Positions 24,932-33,942 are shown, numbered from the stretch's first letter. The stretch: 50,763 bases of DNA from DATAEU01 sp046724395 (GCA_046724395.1 JBKOWM010000018.1:1-50763), one strand, 5' to 3'. Numbers and translations: made by a program. Notes: a model not told the origin generated them from the sequence alone.

Positions 24932-26059
24932 TCAGGCGGGGAGAAAGCGCACGTCTTGCCGGTTCGCATTCGGTTGAAGGAACGCCATCAGCCGCGCGGC
25001 CTCGTCCGTGATCTCCGATCGTTCCAGCGGCGAGAGCCGGCGGTACGGCTGGATGACGAGCTGACTATCGAGCCCGGGATCGACCCTCCATCTCGCCGTG
25101 ATGAAGCCGTCGACGAGCAGTTGACCCCAACCAACCTTGAACATCATCTTTCTGTGCTCCTCCGACACGATCCGAGTCCGGTCGGCGTGAGCGAGGAACA
25201 CGTTGTCGTACTCGGGCAGGAAGCGTGGCTCGGCGGGGATGTCGCGGTCGGGGAGAAGCCCGGCCGGGACGTCGAACAGCTCCCTACCGCGTTCGTCGCG
25301 AAACGTGCGGAGGGTGGCGCGCAGGCCGTCGAGTACCGAACGCAGCGCCTTCAGCCCCGACCAGGCCTGGACGTCGGCGACGGTCGAAGGGCCGAACGCG
25401 GTGAGATACCGGACGACGAGGTCCTCGGGCGTCATCGCCGGCTCCAGCGACGTGCCGAGCCACGTTGCGAGCGTCGTGAATGCCGATGGGCCGGACCGTC
25501 GCCAGAGGCCCCGCGGAGTCACCTGCACGAGCGGCAGGAGGTAGCTCGCCGCGTACGCAAGCGAGGCCGGGTCCCGATCCGGCCACCGCTCGGCGAGCAG
25601 CGGGGCGAGTTCGGCCCGCGTCCGCGGACGCTCCGCGAACCGCTCCGCGGCAAACCGCGCGACCTCGTCGAGGTCGAGGCCGTCGAGCCGGCGGAGAAAC
25701 GGGCTCCCCGTCTCGAATGCGCGGCGGATGGCGGGCTCGATCACGGGCCGGAGCCGAACCGCGTCCCGCGCCGTGACCAGGTGCAGGGTGGCTCGCAGAA
25801 GCCCGATCCGAACGGCTCGCCGATCCGCGATGAGCAGCGACAGGTCCTCCGCTCGGAAGCGCTCGACCCTGGACCAGAGGGCGACGTAGGGATCCCGGGG
25901 CACCTGCGCCTGCAGTGCGATCAGCCGTTCGAGCGCGTGGGTCGCGTCCACGCCACGCCGGCGCAGTAGCATCTGCCGCTCGAGGAGAGCTCGGTTCAAG
26001 CTCTGGACGGTCAACCTCGTCGGTCGCCGTCCGGACGATTGCGTCCGGTGGACCGGCAT
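24932..26059 (-). CDS. Winged helix DNA glycosylase-like protein, AlkZ (HTH_42) family with Q-x-Q motif
   Basis: 375 residues, starting MPVHRTQSSGRRPTRLTVQS. The segment LERLIALQAQVPRDPYVALW carries the Q-x-Q motif that is catalytic in AlkZ-type glycosylases, which excise bulky alkylpurines or open interstrand crosslinks. Other family marks: LRATLHLVTARDAVRLRP, PEDLVVRYLTAFGPSTVADV, FLPEYDNVFLAHADRTRI and the C-terminal DGFITARWRVD. It is the more likely active member of the pair in this window (the other is at 12717). Upstream frame is arginine-rich shadow. Confidence 0.87.
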   Translation of the reverse strand: MPVHRTQSSGRRPTRLTVQSLNRALLERQMLLRRRGVDATHALERLIALQAQVPRDPYVALWSRVERFRAEDLSLLIADRRAVRIGLLRATLHLVTARDAVRLRPVIEPAIRRAFETGSPFLRRLDGLDLDEVARFAAERFAERPRTRAELAPLLAERWPDRDPASLAYAASYLLPLVQVTPRGLWRRSGPSAFTTLATWLGTSLEPAMTPEDLVVRYLTAFGPSTVADVQAWSGLKALRSVLDGLRATLRTFRDERGRELFDVPAGLLPDRDIPAEPRFLPEYDNVFLAHADRTRIVSEEHRKMMFKVGWGQLLVDGFITARWRVDPGLDSQLVIQPYRRLSPLERSEITDEAARLMAFLQPNANRQDVRFLPA

Positions 26060-26203
26060 GTGGGGGATGGTCCCACGCCCGGACACTTGCGCACGTAGGA
26101 AGGGTCTCGCCTCCGACGGGTGGATCCTGTTGAATACTGCGAGCACCCAATAGCCTGCTGCGGTCGCGTCGCCGGGGGGCGACGCTGGAAGGGGGTCGTT
26201 GTG

Positions 26204-26794
26204 ATGCGTTCCGAGATTCGGTCCCCGGTCGGGGACGTGACGAGGATGTGGTGGGTCTTCCTCGTCACGGGCATCGCGTGGTTGATCGTGGCGCTCGTCG
26301 TGCTCCGCTTCGACGAGACATCGATTGCGACCGTCGGCGTGCTGTTGGGCGTGGTGTTCCTCGTCGCGGGTGCGAACGAGATCATGGCGGCGTTCGTTCG
26401 GCGGTCCTGGGCGTGGGCCCATGCAGTTCTGGGCGCGTTCTTCTTCGTCGGCGCCATCATGGCGTTCGTCCACCCGTACGACGCCTTCTGGGCGCTCGCC
26501 TCGATCCTCGGGTTCCTGCTGATCATCGACGGCTCGTTCCACCTCATCGGCGGAATCATGTCCAGGGACATGAACGACGCGTGGTGGCTCGGCGTCGTCA
26601 CCGGCGGCCTCGAGATCCTTTTGGCGTTCTGGGTGTCGCAACAGTTTTTCGCGCCGAGGGCCATCCTGATTCTCATCTGGACGGCGTTCTTCGCGCTGTT
26701 CCGGGGCATCAGCGAGATCGTGGTGGCGTTCCACATGCGCAAGCTGGACAGGGCGGCAGAGCAGGTCGACCGCGACCTGACCCGCGTCGCATAG
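26204..26794 (+). CDS. HdeD family (DUF308) membrane protein
   Basis: 196 residues with six hydrophobic segments in the HdeD pattern (WWVFLVTGIAWLIVALVVLRF, ATVGVLLGVVFLVAGANEI, LIIDGSFHLIGGIM, DAWWLGVVTGGLEILLAFWV). HdeD proteins are linked to acid resistance in enterobacteria; their general role is unclear. ATG 26204 follows GGAAGGGGG. A strong hairpin follows at 26819. Confidence 0.88.
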   Translation: MRSEIRSPVGDVTRMWWVFLVTGIAWLIVALVVLRFDETSIATVGVLLGVVFLVAGANEIMAAFVRRSWAWAHAVLGAFFFVGAIMAFVHPYDAFWALASILGFLLIIDGSFHLIGGIMSRDMNDAWWLGVVTGGLEILLAFWVSQQFFAPRAILILIWTAFFALFRGISEIVVAFHMRKLDRAAEQVDRDLTRVA

Positions 26795-26818
26795 CCGCCG
26801 CGGACGGACGGAGCGTCC

Positions 26819-26847
26819 GCTCCTCGCGCGCCTCGGGCGCGAGGAGC
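26819..26847. terminator. 11-bp hairpin between convergent genes
   Basis: GCTCCTCGCGC, loop GCCTCGG, GCGCGAGGAGC, starting 24 bases after the HdeD stop and 85 bases before the opposite-strand stop at 26932. It could end transcription from both sides. No T-run is present. Confidence 0.5.
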
Positions 26848-26931
26848 TCGGTCGAGAGGCACCCGGACCACACCGCGCCAGGTGCTCGGTGGCCCATTGC
26901 CTTATTTGGCGGATCGAGATCCGGTGCGCGG

Positions 26932-27486
26932 TCAGCCGGGTGCGCCGCCCAGGGCGCGGAACGGCTCGGGTTGGTACCGCTCCAGGAAGCCGATCCACCC
27001 GCGAAGCCGATCGGCGACGACTGCGTCGTCGTTGACGAGCCACGCGAGGTGCCGAAACGCATGCTCGAGCACCTGGGTGACGCCGATGTCGATCGGTGGG
27101 CCGAAGGCGTCGCCGCGCGCCAACGCAGTCCTCGCGACGGGCGCGTCCGTTAGATAGGGGCCGAGCTCGGTCGGGCGCTCCACGGCGGCCACGTACGTCA
27201 GGATCAGCCGGCCCTCGTCATGGCGCCACGACGTCGAGTGGATCAGCAGCGGCGTGAGGCCATACCGCTCGACGGCCCCCATCACGATGTCTCCGGGCTT
27301 GCGGTCCGGCGGCCATCCCAATCGCAGGCTCGCTGCGTGAACCGGCCTCGCTAGGTGCGCGCCGCCGTCGTCGAGATAGACGAGGAGCACTTCCAGGCTC
27401 TGCGCGATGATCGCCGACGACCAGGCGACGCTCGTGAGGGGTGGATCGAACTGAACGATCGGGTCCCGATCAGGAGGGTCCGCCAT
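26932..27486 (-). CDS. Conserved hypothetical protein
   Basis: 184 residues, no named family recognised. It starts MADPPDRDPIVQFDPPLTSV and contains TPLLIHSTSWRHDEGRLILT and DIGVTQVLEHAFRHLAWLVN; this looks like a folded cytosolic alpha/beta protein. Codon pattern is fully consistent with coding. Its ATG lies inside the 3' end of the small DUF1059-like gene (17-base overlap), so the two are likely co-translated. Confidence 0.75.
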   Translation of the reverse strand: MADPPDRDPIVQFDPPLTSVAWSSAIIAQSLEVLLVYLDDGGAHLARPVHAASLRLGWPPDRKPGDIVMGAVERYGLTPLLIHSTSWRHDEGRLILTYVAAVERPTELGPYLTDAPVARTALARGDAFGPPIDIGVTQVLEHAFRHLAWLVNDDAVVADRLRGWIGFLERYQPEPFRALGGAPG

Positions 27487-27640
27487 CCGGCCCGTCGAGA
27501 TCGACGGCGAGGGCGAGAATTTCCTCTCGCGACGGGCGGCGCCCGTGCGTCTCCTCGCCGTGAGCCTGGATCGCCGCCACGACCTCGTCGGCGGTCCCGC
27601 GCGTCTGCCAGCCGCACATGCACGTGACTTCCTTGAGCAC
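27470..27640 (-). CDS. Small DUF1059-like protein
   Basis: 56 residues. CMCGWQTRGTADEVVAAIQA, HGEETHGRRPSREEILALAV matches the DUF1059 pattern: a CxC/CGW pair, then a helix with HxxxxHG. These may bind a metal through Cys and His. GTG 27640 is chosen because the conserved core starts directly after it (LKEVTC) and GGTGG precedes it. Overlaps the start of the next gene. Confidence 0.75.
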   Translation of the reverse strand: MLKEVTCMCGWQTRGTADEVVAAIQAHGEETHGRRPSREEILALAVDLDGPDGGPS

Positions 27641-27792
27641 GCCACCACCTCCGGCGCTGGCACGAGCGTAACTCATGGAGGTGGCCGCGCGTCGGGGAGC
27701 GGCGATCCGACCGAGACGCTGCGCGTGCGGTTACGGCATCATGCGATTCGCCGGCACGATCGTCGCTCCGTCACCGGCGATCTGTGGCGCGC

Positions 27793-28440
27793 ATGGCTGG
27801 GAAGGAGGAGGACACGGACGAGACATCGGCCGATCGACTGGCCCGCCGTCTGAGGACACGACCAACGAAGCGGCGAGCGGCGATGACGGCCGTGCTGGCC
27901 GACGTCGGCCGACTGGATCTGGCGGTGTACCGGGCGATCGCGGCAACTCCGACGCCCACGCTCGACGATCCGATGCGCCGGATCTCCGCGGCGGCGAACC
28001 ATTCGAAGGTGTGGCTCGGCTTGGCGGCGGCGATGGCGACGCTCGGCGGTCGGAGGGGACGCCGCGCCGCCGCGACCGGCGTCGCCTCGATCGCGATGAC
28101 GTCCGCGATCGTGAACCTCCCCGCCAAGTTCTCCTTCCGGCGCACCAGGCCGGATCGATTGGCCGCTCACGTTCCGGAGCTTCGTCACGTCCAGATGCCG
28201 ACGTCGTCCTCGTTTCCGTCGGGGCACGCCGCGTCGGGATTCGCGTTCGCCGCGTCGGTCGCAACGATCGCGCCTGGCTGGGCGGCGGCGCTTCGGTCGC
28301 TTGCTTCGGTAGTCGGCTACTCGCGGGTTCACACGGGAGTCCACTATCCCGGCGACGTGATCGTCGGTGCGCTCGTCGGGTCGACGATCGGCGAGGGCGT
28401 CGGCTTCCTCGCGGGAAGGTTGCTGCGACCAAGCGCCTAA
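27793..28440 (+). CDS. PAP2-family phosphatase
   Basis: 215 residues. The three acid-phosphatase motifs are intact: KFSFRRTRPDR, SFPSGHAASG, and SRVHTGVHYPGDV. Hydrophobic segments lie between, so it is a membrane lipid phosphatase, perhaps acting on undecaprenyl pyrophosphate or phosphatidate. ATG 27793 is my choice; GTG 27784 and ATG 27883 are alternatives, since the first 30 residues are charged and poorly constrained. Confidence 0.87.
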   Translation: MAGKEEDTDETSADRLARRLRTRPTKRRAAMTAVLADVGRLDLAVYRAIAATPTPTLDDPMRRISAAANHSKVWLGLAAAMATLGGRRGRRAAATGVASIAMTSAIVNLPAKFSFRRTRPDRLAAHVPELRHVQMPTSSSFPSGHAASGFAFAASVATIAPGWAAALRSLASVVGYSRVHTGVHYPGDVIVGALVGSTIGEGVGFLAGRLLRPSA

Positions 28441-28457
28441 TCGGTACGTTTCGCAGG

Positions 28458-29447
28458 CTACGCGATGCGGCGTCGCACCCAGATGATCGTCGTTGCGAGG
28501 GCGATGCAGGCGAGCGTGACGAAGATCGATGTCTCGATCCCTTGAAACGTCCAGAAGCGGTCGGCCGGTTGATAGATCTCGAAGTTGTAGGCGCCGGCGC
28601 CGAGCTCCTTTCGACACTCGTCGGCGATGTCGGGGCCGCACACCGTCTGACCGCCCTTGATCTTCTGGCCGTCGGCGGCATAGACGCCGCCGACGCCGGG
28701 GCCGCCGCCACCGATCACCCAGTCGCCCGCGAGCCGGTTCGGTCCTCCGGTTCCCACGACGGGATACCTCCGCGCCTGTTGAGCAACGTAGTTCGGCCGG
28801 AGCTCAACGGCGACCACGAATCGGATGACGAGGAACGCGATGAGCATGACCGCCACGCCGCGGAGTGTCCGCCGTGTGATGGTCCCCGCGAGGGCGCCGA
28901 GCGCGAATGCGAACAGCGCGTACCCGACCGGAACGAGTCCCTGCTGATCGAAGATGAGCCAGACGAACCGTTCGCCGCTCGCGCGGTTCAGTGGATCCAT
29001 CCACCAATCGACGACGACCGTGATTGCGCCGGCGAGCAAGACGACCGCGGCTCCGAGCACGACGAGCTTCACGAGGGCCCAACGCGTCCTCGTGACACCC
29101 TGAGTCCAGACGAGCTGGTGCGTGCCTCGCTCGAGCTCTCCGGCGACGAGCGGCGCGCCCCAGAAGACGCCGAATGCGAGCGGAGCGAGCGTGAACGCGA
29201 GCAGTCCGAGGAGTCGGTAGTTGAAGAAACGGCTGGCGAACGCCGCCGCAAGGTCCTCGCACCCGGCACCCGGTCTCGGGAGCAGGCGGGAGAGGTCCGT
29301 CCGCTCGAGGCACGACTGCAGCCCCGAGTCGTCGAATTCGCCGCGCATCTGCAGCCCGGTGACGACGAGCACGGCCGCGAAGGCCGTCAGCACAATGGCC
29401 GCGATGAGGAACTGACCGCGGTGCTGTCGCCAGGTGAGCCAGATCAC
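28458..29447 (-). CDS. ABC transporter permease (YtrC/D-like)
   Basis: 329 residues with six main hydrophobic segments. It starts VIWLTWRQHRGQFLIAAIVL, the usual beginning of permeases paired with YtrA-controlled ATPases (TWRQHR motif). A large extracytoplasmic segment (about residues 210-290) contains two cysteines in GGQTVCGPDIADECRKE, possibly a disulfide. GTG 29447 lies 5 bases after the ATPase stop. Substrate unknown; such systems export or resist cell-wall active peptides. Confidence 0.88.
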   Translation of the reverse strand: MIWLTWRQHRGQFLIAAIVLTAFAAVLVVTGLQMRGEFDDSGLQSCLERTDLSRLLPRPGAGCEDLAAAFASRFFNYRLLGLLAFTLAPLAFGVFWGAPLVAGELERGTHQLVWTQGVTRTRWALVKLVVLGAAVVLLAGAITVVVDWWMDPLNRASGERFVWLIFDQQGLVPVGYALFAFALGALAGTITRRTLRGVAVMLIAFLVIRFVVAVELRPNYVAQQARRYPVVGTGGPNRLAGDWVIGGGGPGVGGVYAADGQKIKGGQTVCGPDIADECRKELGAGAYNFEIYQPADRFWTFQGIETSIFVTLACIALATTIIWVRRRIA

Positions 29448-29451
29448 GCGC

Positions 29452-30348
29452 TTACCTCGCGTGCTCCACCACTCGGGTTGGACCGGCCAGCGCCGTCGCC
29501 GACGGCCGAGCGAGGTATGCGAGCACCAGCTCCTGAAGCGAGACGTCGTGCTCGACCCAGCCGGGGAGGTTCCGCGGGCGCCCGCGGACGAGCAACATGC
29601 TTTGTTTTTCGCCGTGCGTCGCCTGCACCACGTCGATCTCATCCTCGATCGCGGCCACGCGGGAGCTCGGCCCGACGAGGATCCGGTGGTCGGCGAGGAG
29701 ACGGTCGACGCGCCCTTGGACCTGCGTGCGTGAGTGCGAGAGGACGATCAGGTGATCGCAGAGCCGCTCGAGGTCCTCGAGCAGGTGCGAGGACAGCACG
29801 ACGGTGACTCCGGCCTCGGCGACGCTTCCGGCAAGCGTCTGCAGGAACTCCCGACGCGCGAGGGGGTCGAGGCTGGCGACCGGCTCGTCGAGCAGCAGCA
29901 GGCGCGGCTCCTTGGCGAGCACGATCGCGAGCGCGACCTGCGCGCGTTGCCCCCCCGACAGGTCGCCGGTCCGCCGATCAAGCGGAATGTCCAGACGCGC
30001 CAGCCGGTCGCGGGCGAGCGCGTCGTTCCATCTGGTGTTCAGCTTCCGGCCGAGCGTGAGCAGATCCCCGGCAGAGAAGTCCCGATACAAGGGCGTGTCC
30101 TGCGGCACGAAACCGACGGACGAGCGAGCGCCGACCTCAGCGAAGGGATCGGAGCCGAAGACGCGGACCGATCCCGTCGTCGGCCGAAGCAGGCCGACCG
30201 CGAGGCTCAACAGAGTCGTCTTCCCGGCGCCGTTGGGGCCCACGAGGGCCACGATCGCGCCGGGCGGGATCGACACGAAACAGTCGCGAAGCGCCCACGT
30301 GCGTCCGTACCGCTTGCCGAGACCGACGACGTCGACGACGGGGGTCAC
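29452..30348 (-). CDS. ABC transporter ATPase (YtrB-like)
   Basis: 298 residues. Walker A GPNGAGKTT near residue 37, FVPQDTPLYRDFSAGD (Q-loop), LSGGQRAQVALA, Walker B LLLLDEPVASLDPLARR and SSHLLEDLERLCDH. After the ATPase core is an 80-residue C-terminal extension. GTG 30348 overlaps the GntR stop (GTGA). It forms a transporter with the permease immediately downstream. Confidence 0.92.
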   Translation of the reverse strand: MTPVVDVVGLGKRYGRTWALRDCFVSIPPGAIVALVGPNGAGKTTLLSLAVGLLRPTTGSVRVFGSDPFAEVGARSSVGFVPQDTPLYRDFSAGDLLTLGRKLNTRWNDALARDRLARLDIPLDRRTGDLSGGQRAQVALAIVLAKEPRLLLLDEPVASLDPLARREFLQTLAGSVAEAGVTVVLSSHLLEDLERLCDHLIVLSHSRTQVQGRVDRLLADHRILVGPSSRVAAIEDEIDVVQATHGEKQSMLLVRGRPRNLPGWVEHDVSLQELVLAYLARPSATALAGPTRVVEHAR

Positions 30349-30737
30349 GCGACGCCCTCGTCGAACAGCGATCGAAGCGTCGTCTGGATCAGGGCGTCGA
30401 TCTCGTCCTCGTCGAGCCCCGCCTCGCGAGCGCGCCCGACCCATCGCACGAGCTCTCGCCGCAGCCCCGAATGGCGCGCCAGGGATGGCCGCGCGAGCGA
30501 GCGCACCACGAAGGTCCCCTGCCCGGGTCGGCCGTTCACGAGGCCTTCGAGCTCGAGATCGCGATAGGCCTTCAGCACCGTGTTTGGGTTGATCGCGAGG
30601 GCGGTGGCAACGTCGCGGACCGTTGGGAGCCGGTCCCCGGGTGAGAGCAGGCCCGTGCGAAGGGCTTGTCGGACCTGCTCCACGAGCTGCAGGTACGGCA
30701 CGACGTTCGACCGCGTGTCGAGCCGGAACGTGATCAT
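30345..30737 (-). CDS. GntR-family repressor, YtrA subfamily
   Basis: 130 residues, the short YtrA type. The winged helix includes PYLQLVEQVRQALRTGLLSP, GDRLPTVRDVATALAINPNT, VLKAYRDLELEGLV and GQGTFV; the C-terminal part is a short dimerisation helix pair. It is the first gene of a GntR-ATPase-permease operon, so it should autoregulate. A symmetric AT-rich dyad sits 18 bases before its start (30755-30778). Confidence 0.92.
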   Translation of the reverse strand: MITFRLDTRSNVVPYLQLVEQVRQALRTGLLSPGDRLPTVRDVATALAINPNTVLKAYRDLELEGLVNGRPGQGTFVVRSLARPSLARHSGLRRELVRWVGRAREAGLDEDEIDALIQTTLRSLFDEGVA

Positions 30738-30754
30738 CCGTTCTCCGAAGTTCG

Positions 30755-30778
30755 ATTGACCTATGACTATAGAACAAT
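30755..30778. promoter_or_regulatory. Candidate operator of the YtrA-like repressor
   Basis: A spaced palindrome ATTG-AC-CTAT-GACT-ATAG-AA-CAAT: both arms match exactly around one centre (30766.5). It is AT-rich within very GC-rich DNA and includes TATAGT on the minus strand, which could be the -10 box of the GntR operon. The position, 18 bases upstream of the repressor gene, suits autoregulation. Operator function is inferred. Confidence 0.65.
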
Positions 30779-30812
30779 TCGGTCGCGTCCGCCGTCGATA
30801 CGCTTCCGCGAC

Positions 30813-31601
30813 GTGAGGCTGATCGACCGGTTCGACGCGTTCTTCCTCGACCTCGACGGCGTCGTGTACGTCGGCGACAAGGCGCTGCCGGGGGCCGTCG
30901 AGACGACCGCCACGCTCCGGGCCGCTGGCAAGCGCGTCCTGTTCCTGACGAACGACCCGCGCAGTGCGCGGCGCGACTACGCGGCCAGGCTCGAGAGTCT
31001 CGGCATCCCGGCGACCGAGGACGACGTCCTCACCTCGGGTGCGGCCACCGCCGTGTACCTAGCACGGCACGAGAAGGTCGACGGGCGAACGGCGTACGTC
31101 ATCGGCACCGAGGCGTTGAAGGACGAGTTTCGCGCCATCGGCATGCGGGTGCTCGAGGGCGACGACGGCCGCGACGTCGACTTCGTCGTCGTCGGCGGTC
31201 ACGGCGGGTTCGATTACCGGGAACTCAAGACCGCCTCGCAGGCCGTCCACCGTGGCGCGCGGCTGTACGCGTGCAACCGCGACGCGACGTTCCCGATGCC
31301 CGATGGCCCCTGGCCCGCAGTCGGAGCGATCCTTGCCGCCGTCGAAACGGCGTCGGGTACGCGGGCGATCGCCGTTGGCAAACCGGAGCCGGCGATGTTC
31401 GAGGCCGCGAGGACGATCGTCGGCGCGGTCGATCGGATCGCGATGGTCGGCGACAACCCCGCCTCCGACATCGAGGGCGGCCGCCGGGCAGGCCTGACGA
31501 CCATCCTCGTCGGTCCGTCCGATCACGCGAACGACCCGTCCCGTCCCGACTTCGTCGTCGCGGATCTGACCCGAATCCTCGCAGATGCCGTGAAGGAATG
31601 A
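30813..31601 (+). CDS. HAD-IIA family sugar/nucleotide phosphatase (NagD-like)
   Basis: 262 residues. HAD motif I FFLDLDGVVYVGD with the two Asp, motif II FLTNDPRSAR, motif III AVGKPEPAMFEAA and motif IV MVGDNPASDIEGGRRAG. The insertion of a C2-type cap between motifs II and III (RTAYVIGTEALKDEF to VVVGGHGGFDYRELK) marks subclass IIA. GTG 30813 is chosen because motif I begins about eight residues later. Divergent from the GntR operon across the dyad. Confidence 0.9.
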   Translation: MRLIDRFDAFFLDLDGVVYVGDKALPGAVETTATLRAAGKRVLFLTNDPRSARRDYAARLESLGIPATEDDVLTSGAATAVYLARHEKVDGRTAYVIGTEALKDEFRAIGMRVLEGDDGRDVDFVVVGGHGGFDYRELKTASQAVHRGARLYACNRDATFPMPDGPWPAVGAILAAVETASGTRAIAVGKPEPAMFEAARTIVGAVDRIAMVGDNPASDIEGGRRAGLTTILVGPSDHANDPSRPDFVVADLTRILADAVKE

Positions 31602-31628
31602 AGCAGTCCACGACCGATGCGCCGCGAG

Positions 31629-32138
31629 CTACCTGTCCGGCGCGGGTGGTTGACAGCGAGACGCGCGTCGGCTCGCCCACAGCTCGCTGAAGTACCGCTC
31701 CCACCGTTCAGACGTCTCCGCCTCGGTGGCGCCCAAGTCGTATGCGGGCGAGATCAACGGCAGACTCCGCTCTACCTCGACGACCACGACGTGCTTGATG
31801 CGCTCGTTCGGCCGCGTCACCGCTCGAGCTCCGGTCGAGTATCGGCGGATGAGCTGTTCATAGAGGTCGCCTTCACTCACCACTTCGGCGCGCCCCTTGA
31901 ACCGATAGCCGGTTCTCGTCGCGACATCGACGACGTTGATCTCCACGGCCGGATTTCGGCGAACGTTTTCCACCGTTCGTGGCGAAGCGAGATCCGCGAA
32001 CATCAGATGGTCGTCATCGAGCACGCCGATCGTTCCCTTCGGAGACACGTTCGGTGTGCCGTCGGCATTCACGGTGGCGACGAACGCGAGCCGCTGCTCT
32101 TCGACAACGCGCTTCATGTCGTCCGTCAGCACAGTCAT
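31629..32138 (-). CDS. Pyridoxamine 5'-phosphate oxidase-like split-barrel protein
   Basis: 169 residues. LAFVATVNADGTPNVSPKGT, LMFADLASPRTVENVRRNPA and the RFKGRAEVV strand match the FMN-binding split barrel of PNPOx-like proteins, many of which use FMN, F420 or haem. Which cofactor is used here cannot be read. The ATG at 32138 is in front of the conserved core. The next gene is divergent. Confidence 0.86.
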   Translation of the reverse strand: MTVLTDDMKRVVEEQRLAFVATVNADGTPNVSPKGTIGVLDDDHLMFADLASPRTVENVRRNPAVEINVVDVATRTGYRFKGRAEVVSEGDLYEQLIRRYSTGARAVTRPNERIKHVVVVEVERSLPLISPAYDLGATEAETSERWERYFSELWASRRASRCQPPAPDR

Positions 32139-32215
32139 CGGCGCAGGGTACTCCCGGCGCGATCCGGCGTGAGTAGACTCTGCCGGATCCGACGCCCGCC
32201 AAGGACGGTCTTTCG

Positions 32216-33790
32216 ATGCCACGTGTTCTGCTGATCGGTTGGGACGGTGCCGACTGGCGCATCCTCGACCCGCTGCTCGAGCGCGGGGACCTGCCGAATC
32301 TCCAGGGCCTCATCGACCGCGGTCAGCGGGGGGTCCTCAAGTCGACGATCCCGACCCACTCGTGGGCGGCCTGGCCGTCGTTCCTAACGGGCGTGGATCC
32401 AGCGGATCACGGCGTGTACGACATCCTCGAAACGCTGCCCGGGACGCACAAGCAGTACCCGGTCACGTACAGGTCGATCAAGGAGCGGACCTTCGTCGAG
32501 GATCTCGCGGCCGCCGGCAAGAAGGGCCTGTACATCGATGTTCCTTTGATGTTCCCGCCGCCGGAGATCGATGCGACGATCGTGGCCGGCGGCGTCCTGC
32601 CGAAGGGCCGGCAGTACACACAGCCGGACGACCTGCCGCTCACGCTCGAGAAGAACGGCGTGCCGTGGCAGATCAACGGCATGTCGTGGACGACCTACCA
32701 CAACAAGCCGGAGCCGTACCTCGACGAGGCGTTCGAACTTACCGACAAGCGGATCCGCGCCGCCGAGTGGCTCATGGACAACGTCGACTGGGACCTCATG
32801 GCGAGCGTGTGGGTGAGCGTCGACCGCACGCAGCACGCGCTCTCGAACTACGTTGGGCCCGACCACCCGGAGTACGGCAAGAACAAGGAAACGCCGCTGG
32901 CCGCGCGCGTTCGCGATGTGTACAAGCAGCTCGACGCTGCCATCGGCTCGTTCGTTTCGCGCGTGAGGGCGGATGACCTCATCCTGTTCATCTCGGACCA
33001 CGGGTTTCAGTCGTGCTACCGCACCATCCACATGGATCGCCTGCTGCAGAAGTTTGGCTACCTCGAGTTCACAGCCTCCAACATGGTCCTCGGACCGATG
33101 CAGTGGGGGCCGATGCGCAAGGTCGCGCGCACGATCTACGACAAGCTCGGCCTGCACGGAAAGGTGGCGCTGCCGCAGCCGGTCAACTGGGCGAAGACCA
33201 AGGCGTACACGACGATCCGCTCGACCGGTGAGGGTGTCTCGATCAACCTCGCCGGCCGCGAACCCGATGGGATCGTCGATCCCGGCGACTTCGACCGCGT
33301 TCGGGACGAGGTGATGGACCGTCTGGACAGCTTCACCGACCCGAAGAACGGTGAGAAGCCGGTCAAGGCCATCTACAAGCGCGAGGAGATCTTCAAGGGC
33401 AGGCACGCCGACCGCGCGCCCGACATCTTGATGGAGCCGGCCGAGGGGTATTCGCTCACGCACGCGAAGAGCGCGATCGAGGACGCGGACTGGGTGAGCG
33501 GTGATCACCGGATCGACGGCACGATCGTCGCCGTCGGCCCGAAGGTCCAGCCCTTCGTCGAGACGCCGCTGCTGATCGACGCGGCCCCGACGATCCTGGC
33601 CGCGCTCGATGCACCGGCGTCGATCAAGCACACAGGTCGCGTCCTCCACGAGGTCGTCGGGACCGAGGCGGCGGTCAGGGCCGGAGAGCAGGTCGAGTTC
33701 GTCGACCAGGCCGATGCCCAGCCGACGGTCACTGACACCGAGGCCGACGAGATGGAGGAGCACCTCCGGGGGCTCGGCTACCTCGAATAG
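32216..33790 (+). CDS. Alkaline phosphatase superfamily hydrolase (type I phosphodiesterase/nucleotide pyrophosphatase-like)
   Basis: 524 residues. Metal-binding and nucleophile motifs in order: LLIGWDGADWRI (first Asp), THSWAAWPSFLTG (nucleophile region), SVDRTQHALSNY (Asp and His), FISDHGFQSC (Asp-His pair) and VSGDHRIDGTIV (His). This is the order of the AP superfamily NPP branch. No signal peptide, so it may be cytosolic. The C-terminal 40 residues are very acidic. Substrates could be nucleotide or lipid phosphodiesters. Confidence 0.87.
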   Translation: MPRVLLIGWDGADWRILDPLLERGDLPNLQGLIDRGQRGVLKSTIPTHSWAAWPSFLTGVDPADHGVYDILETLPGTHKQYPVTYRSIKERTFVEDLAAAGKKGLYIDVPLMFPPPEIDATIVAGGVLPKGRQYTQPDDLPLTLEKNGVPWQINGMSWTTYHNKPEPYLDEAFELTDKRIRAAEWLMDNVDWDLMASVWVSVDRTQHALSNYVGPDHPEYGKNKETPLAARVRDVYKQLDAAIGSFVSRVRADDLILFISDHGFQSCYRTIHMDRLLQKFGYLEFTASNMVLGPMQWGPMRKVARTIYDKLGLHGKVALPQPVNWAKTKAYTTIRSTGEGVSINLAGREPDGIVDPGDFDRVRDEVMDRLDSFTDPKNGEKPVKAIYKREEIFKGRHADRAPDILMEPAEGYSLTHAKSAIEDADWVSGDHRIDGTIVAVGPKVQPFVETPLLIDAAPTILAALDAPASIKHTGRVLHEVVGTEAAVRAGEQVEFVDQADAQPTVTDTEADEMEEHLRGLGYLE

Positions 33791-33942
33791 CGCGTCTCGT
33801 CCTCGGGGACCGCACGGCCGCGATTCACCCCCTCGGGGTGACGCAGCCAGAATCGTCTCGTTCAGGATCTAGGGTGGGGTTGTGTCGACGTGCTCGCTCG
33901 CGATCGAGTTCGCGCGTCGGCACGGATCGATGGGAGGTTCGG

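Noticed and set aside
27675..29807. A 710-codon plus-strand open frame
   Set aside because: Covers the PAP2 gene in a wrong frame and the antisense of the ABC permease; composition is typical of GC-rich shadow frames.
33826..33840. CACCCC-CTC-GGGGTG hairpin after the alkaline-phosphatase-like gene
   Set aside because: Six base pairs with a 3-base loop and no T-run; common by chance in such GC-rich DNA.
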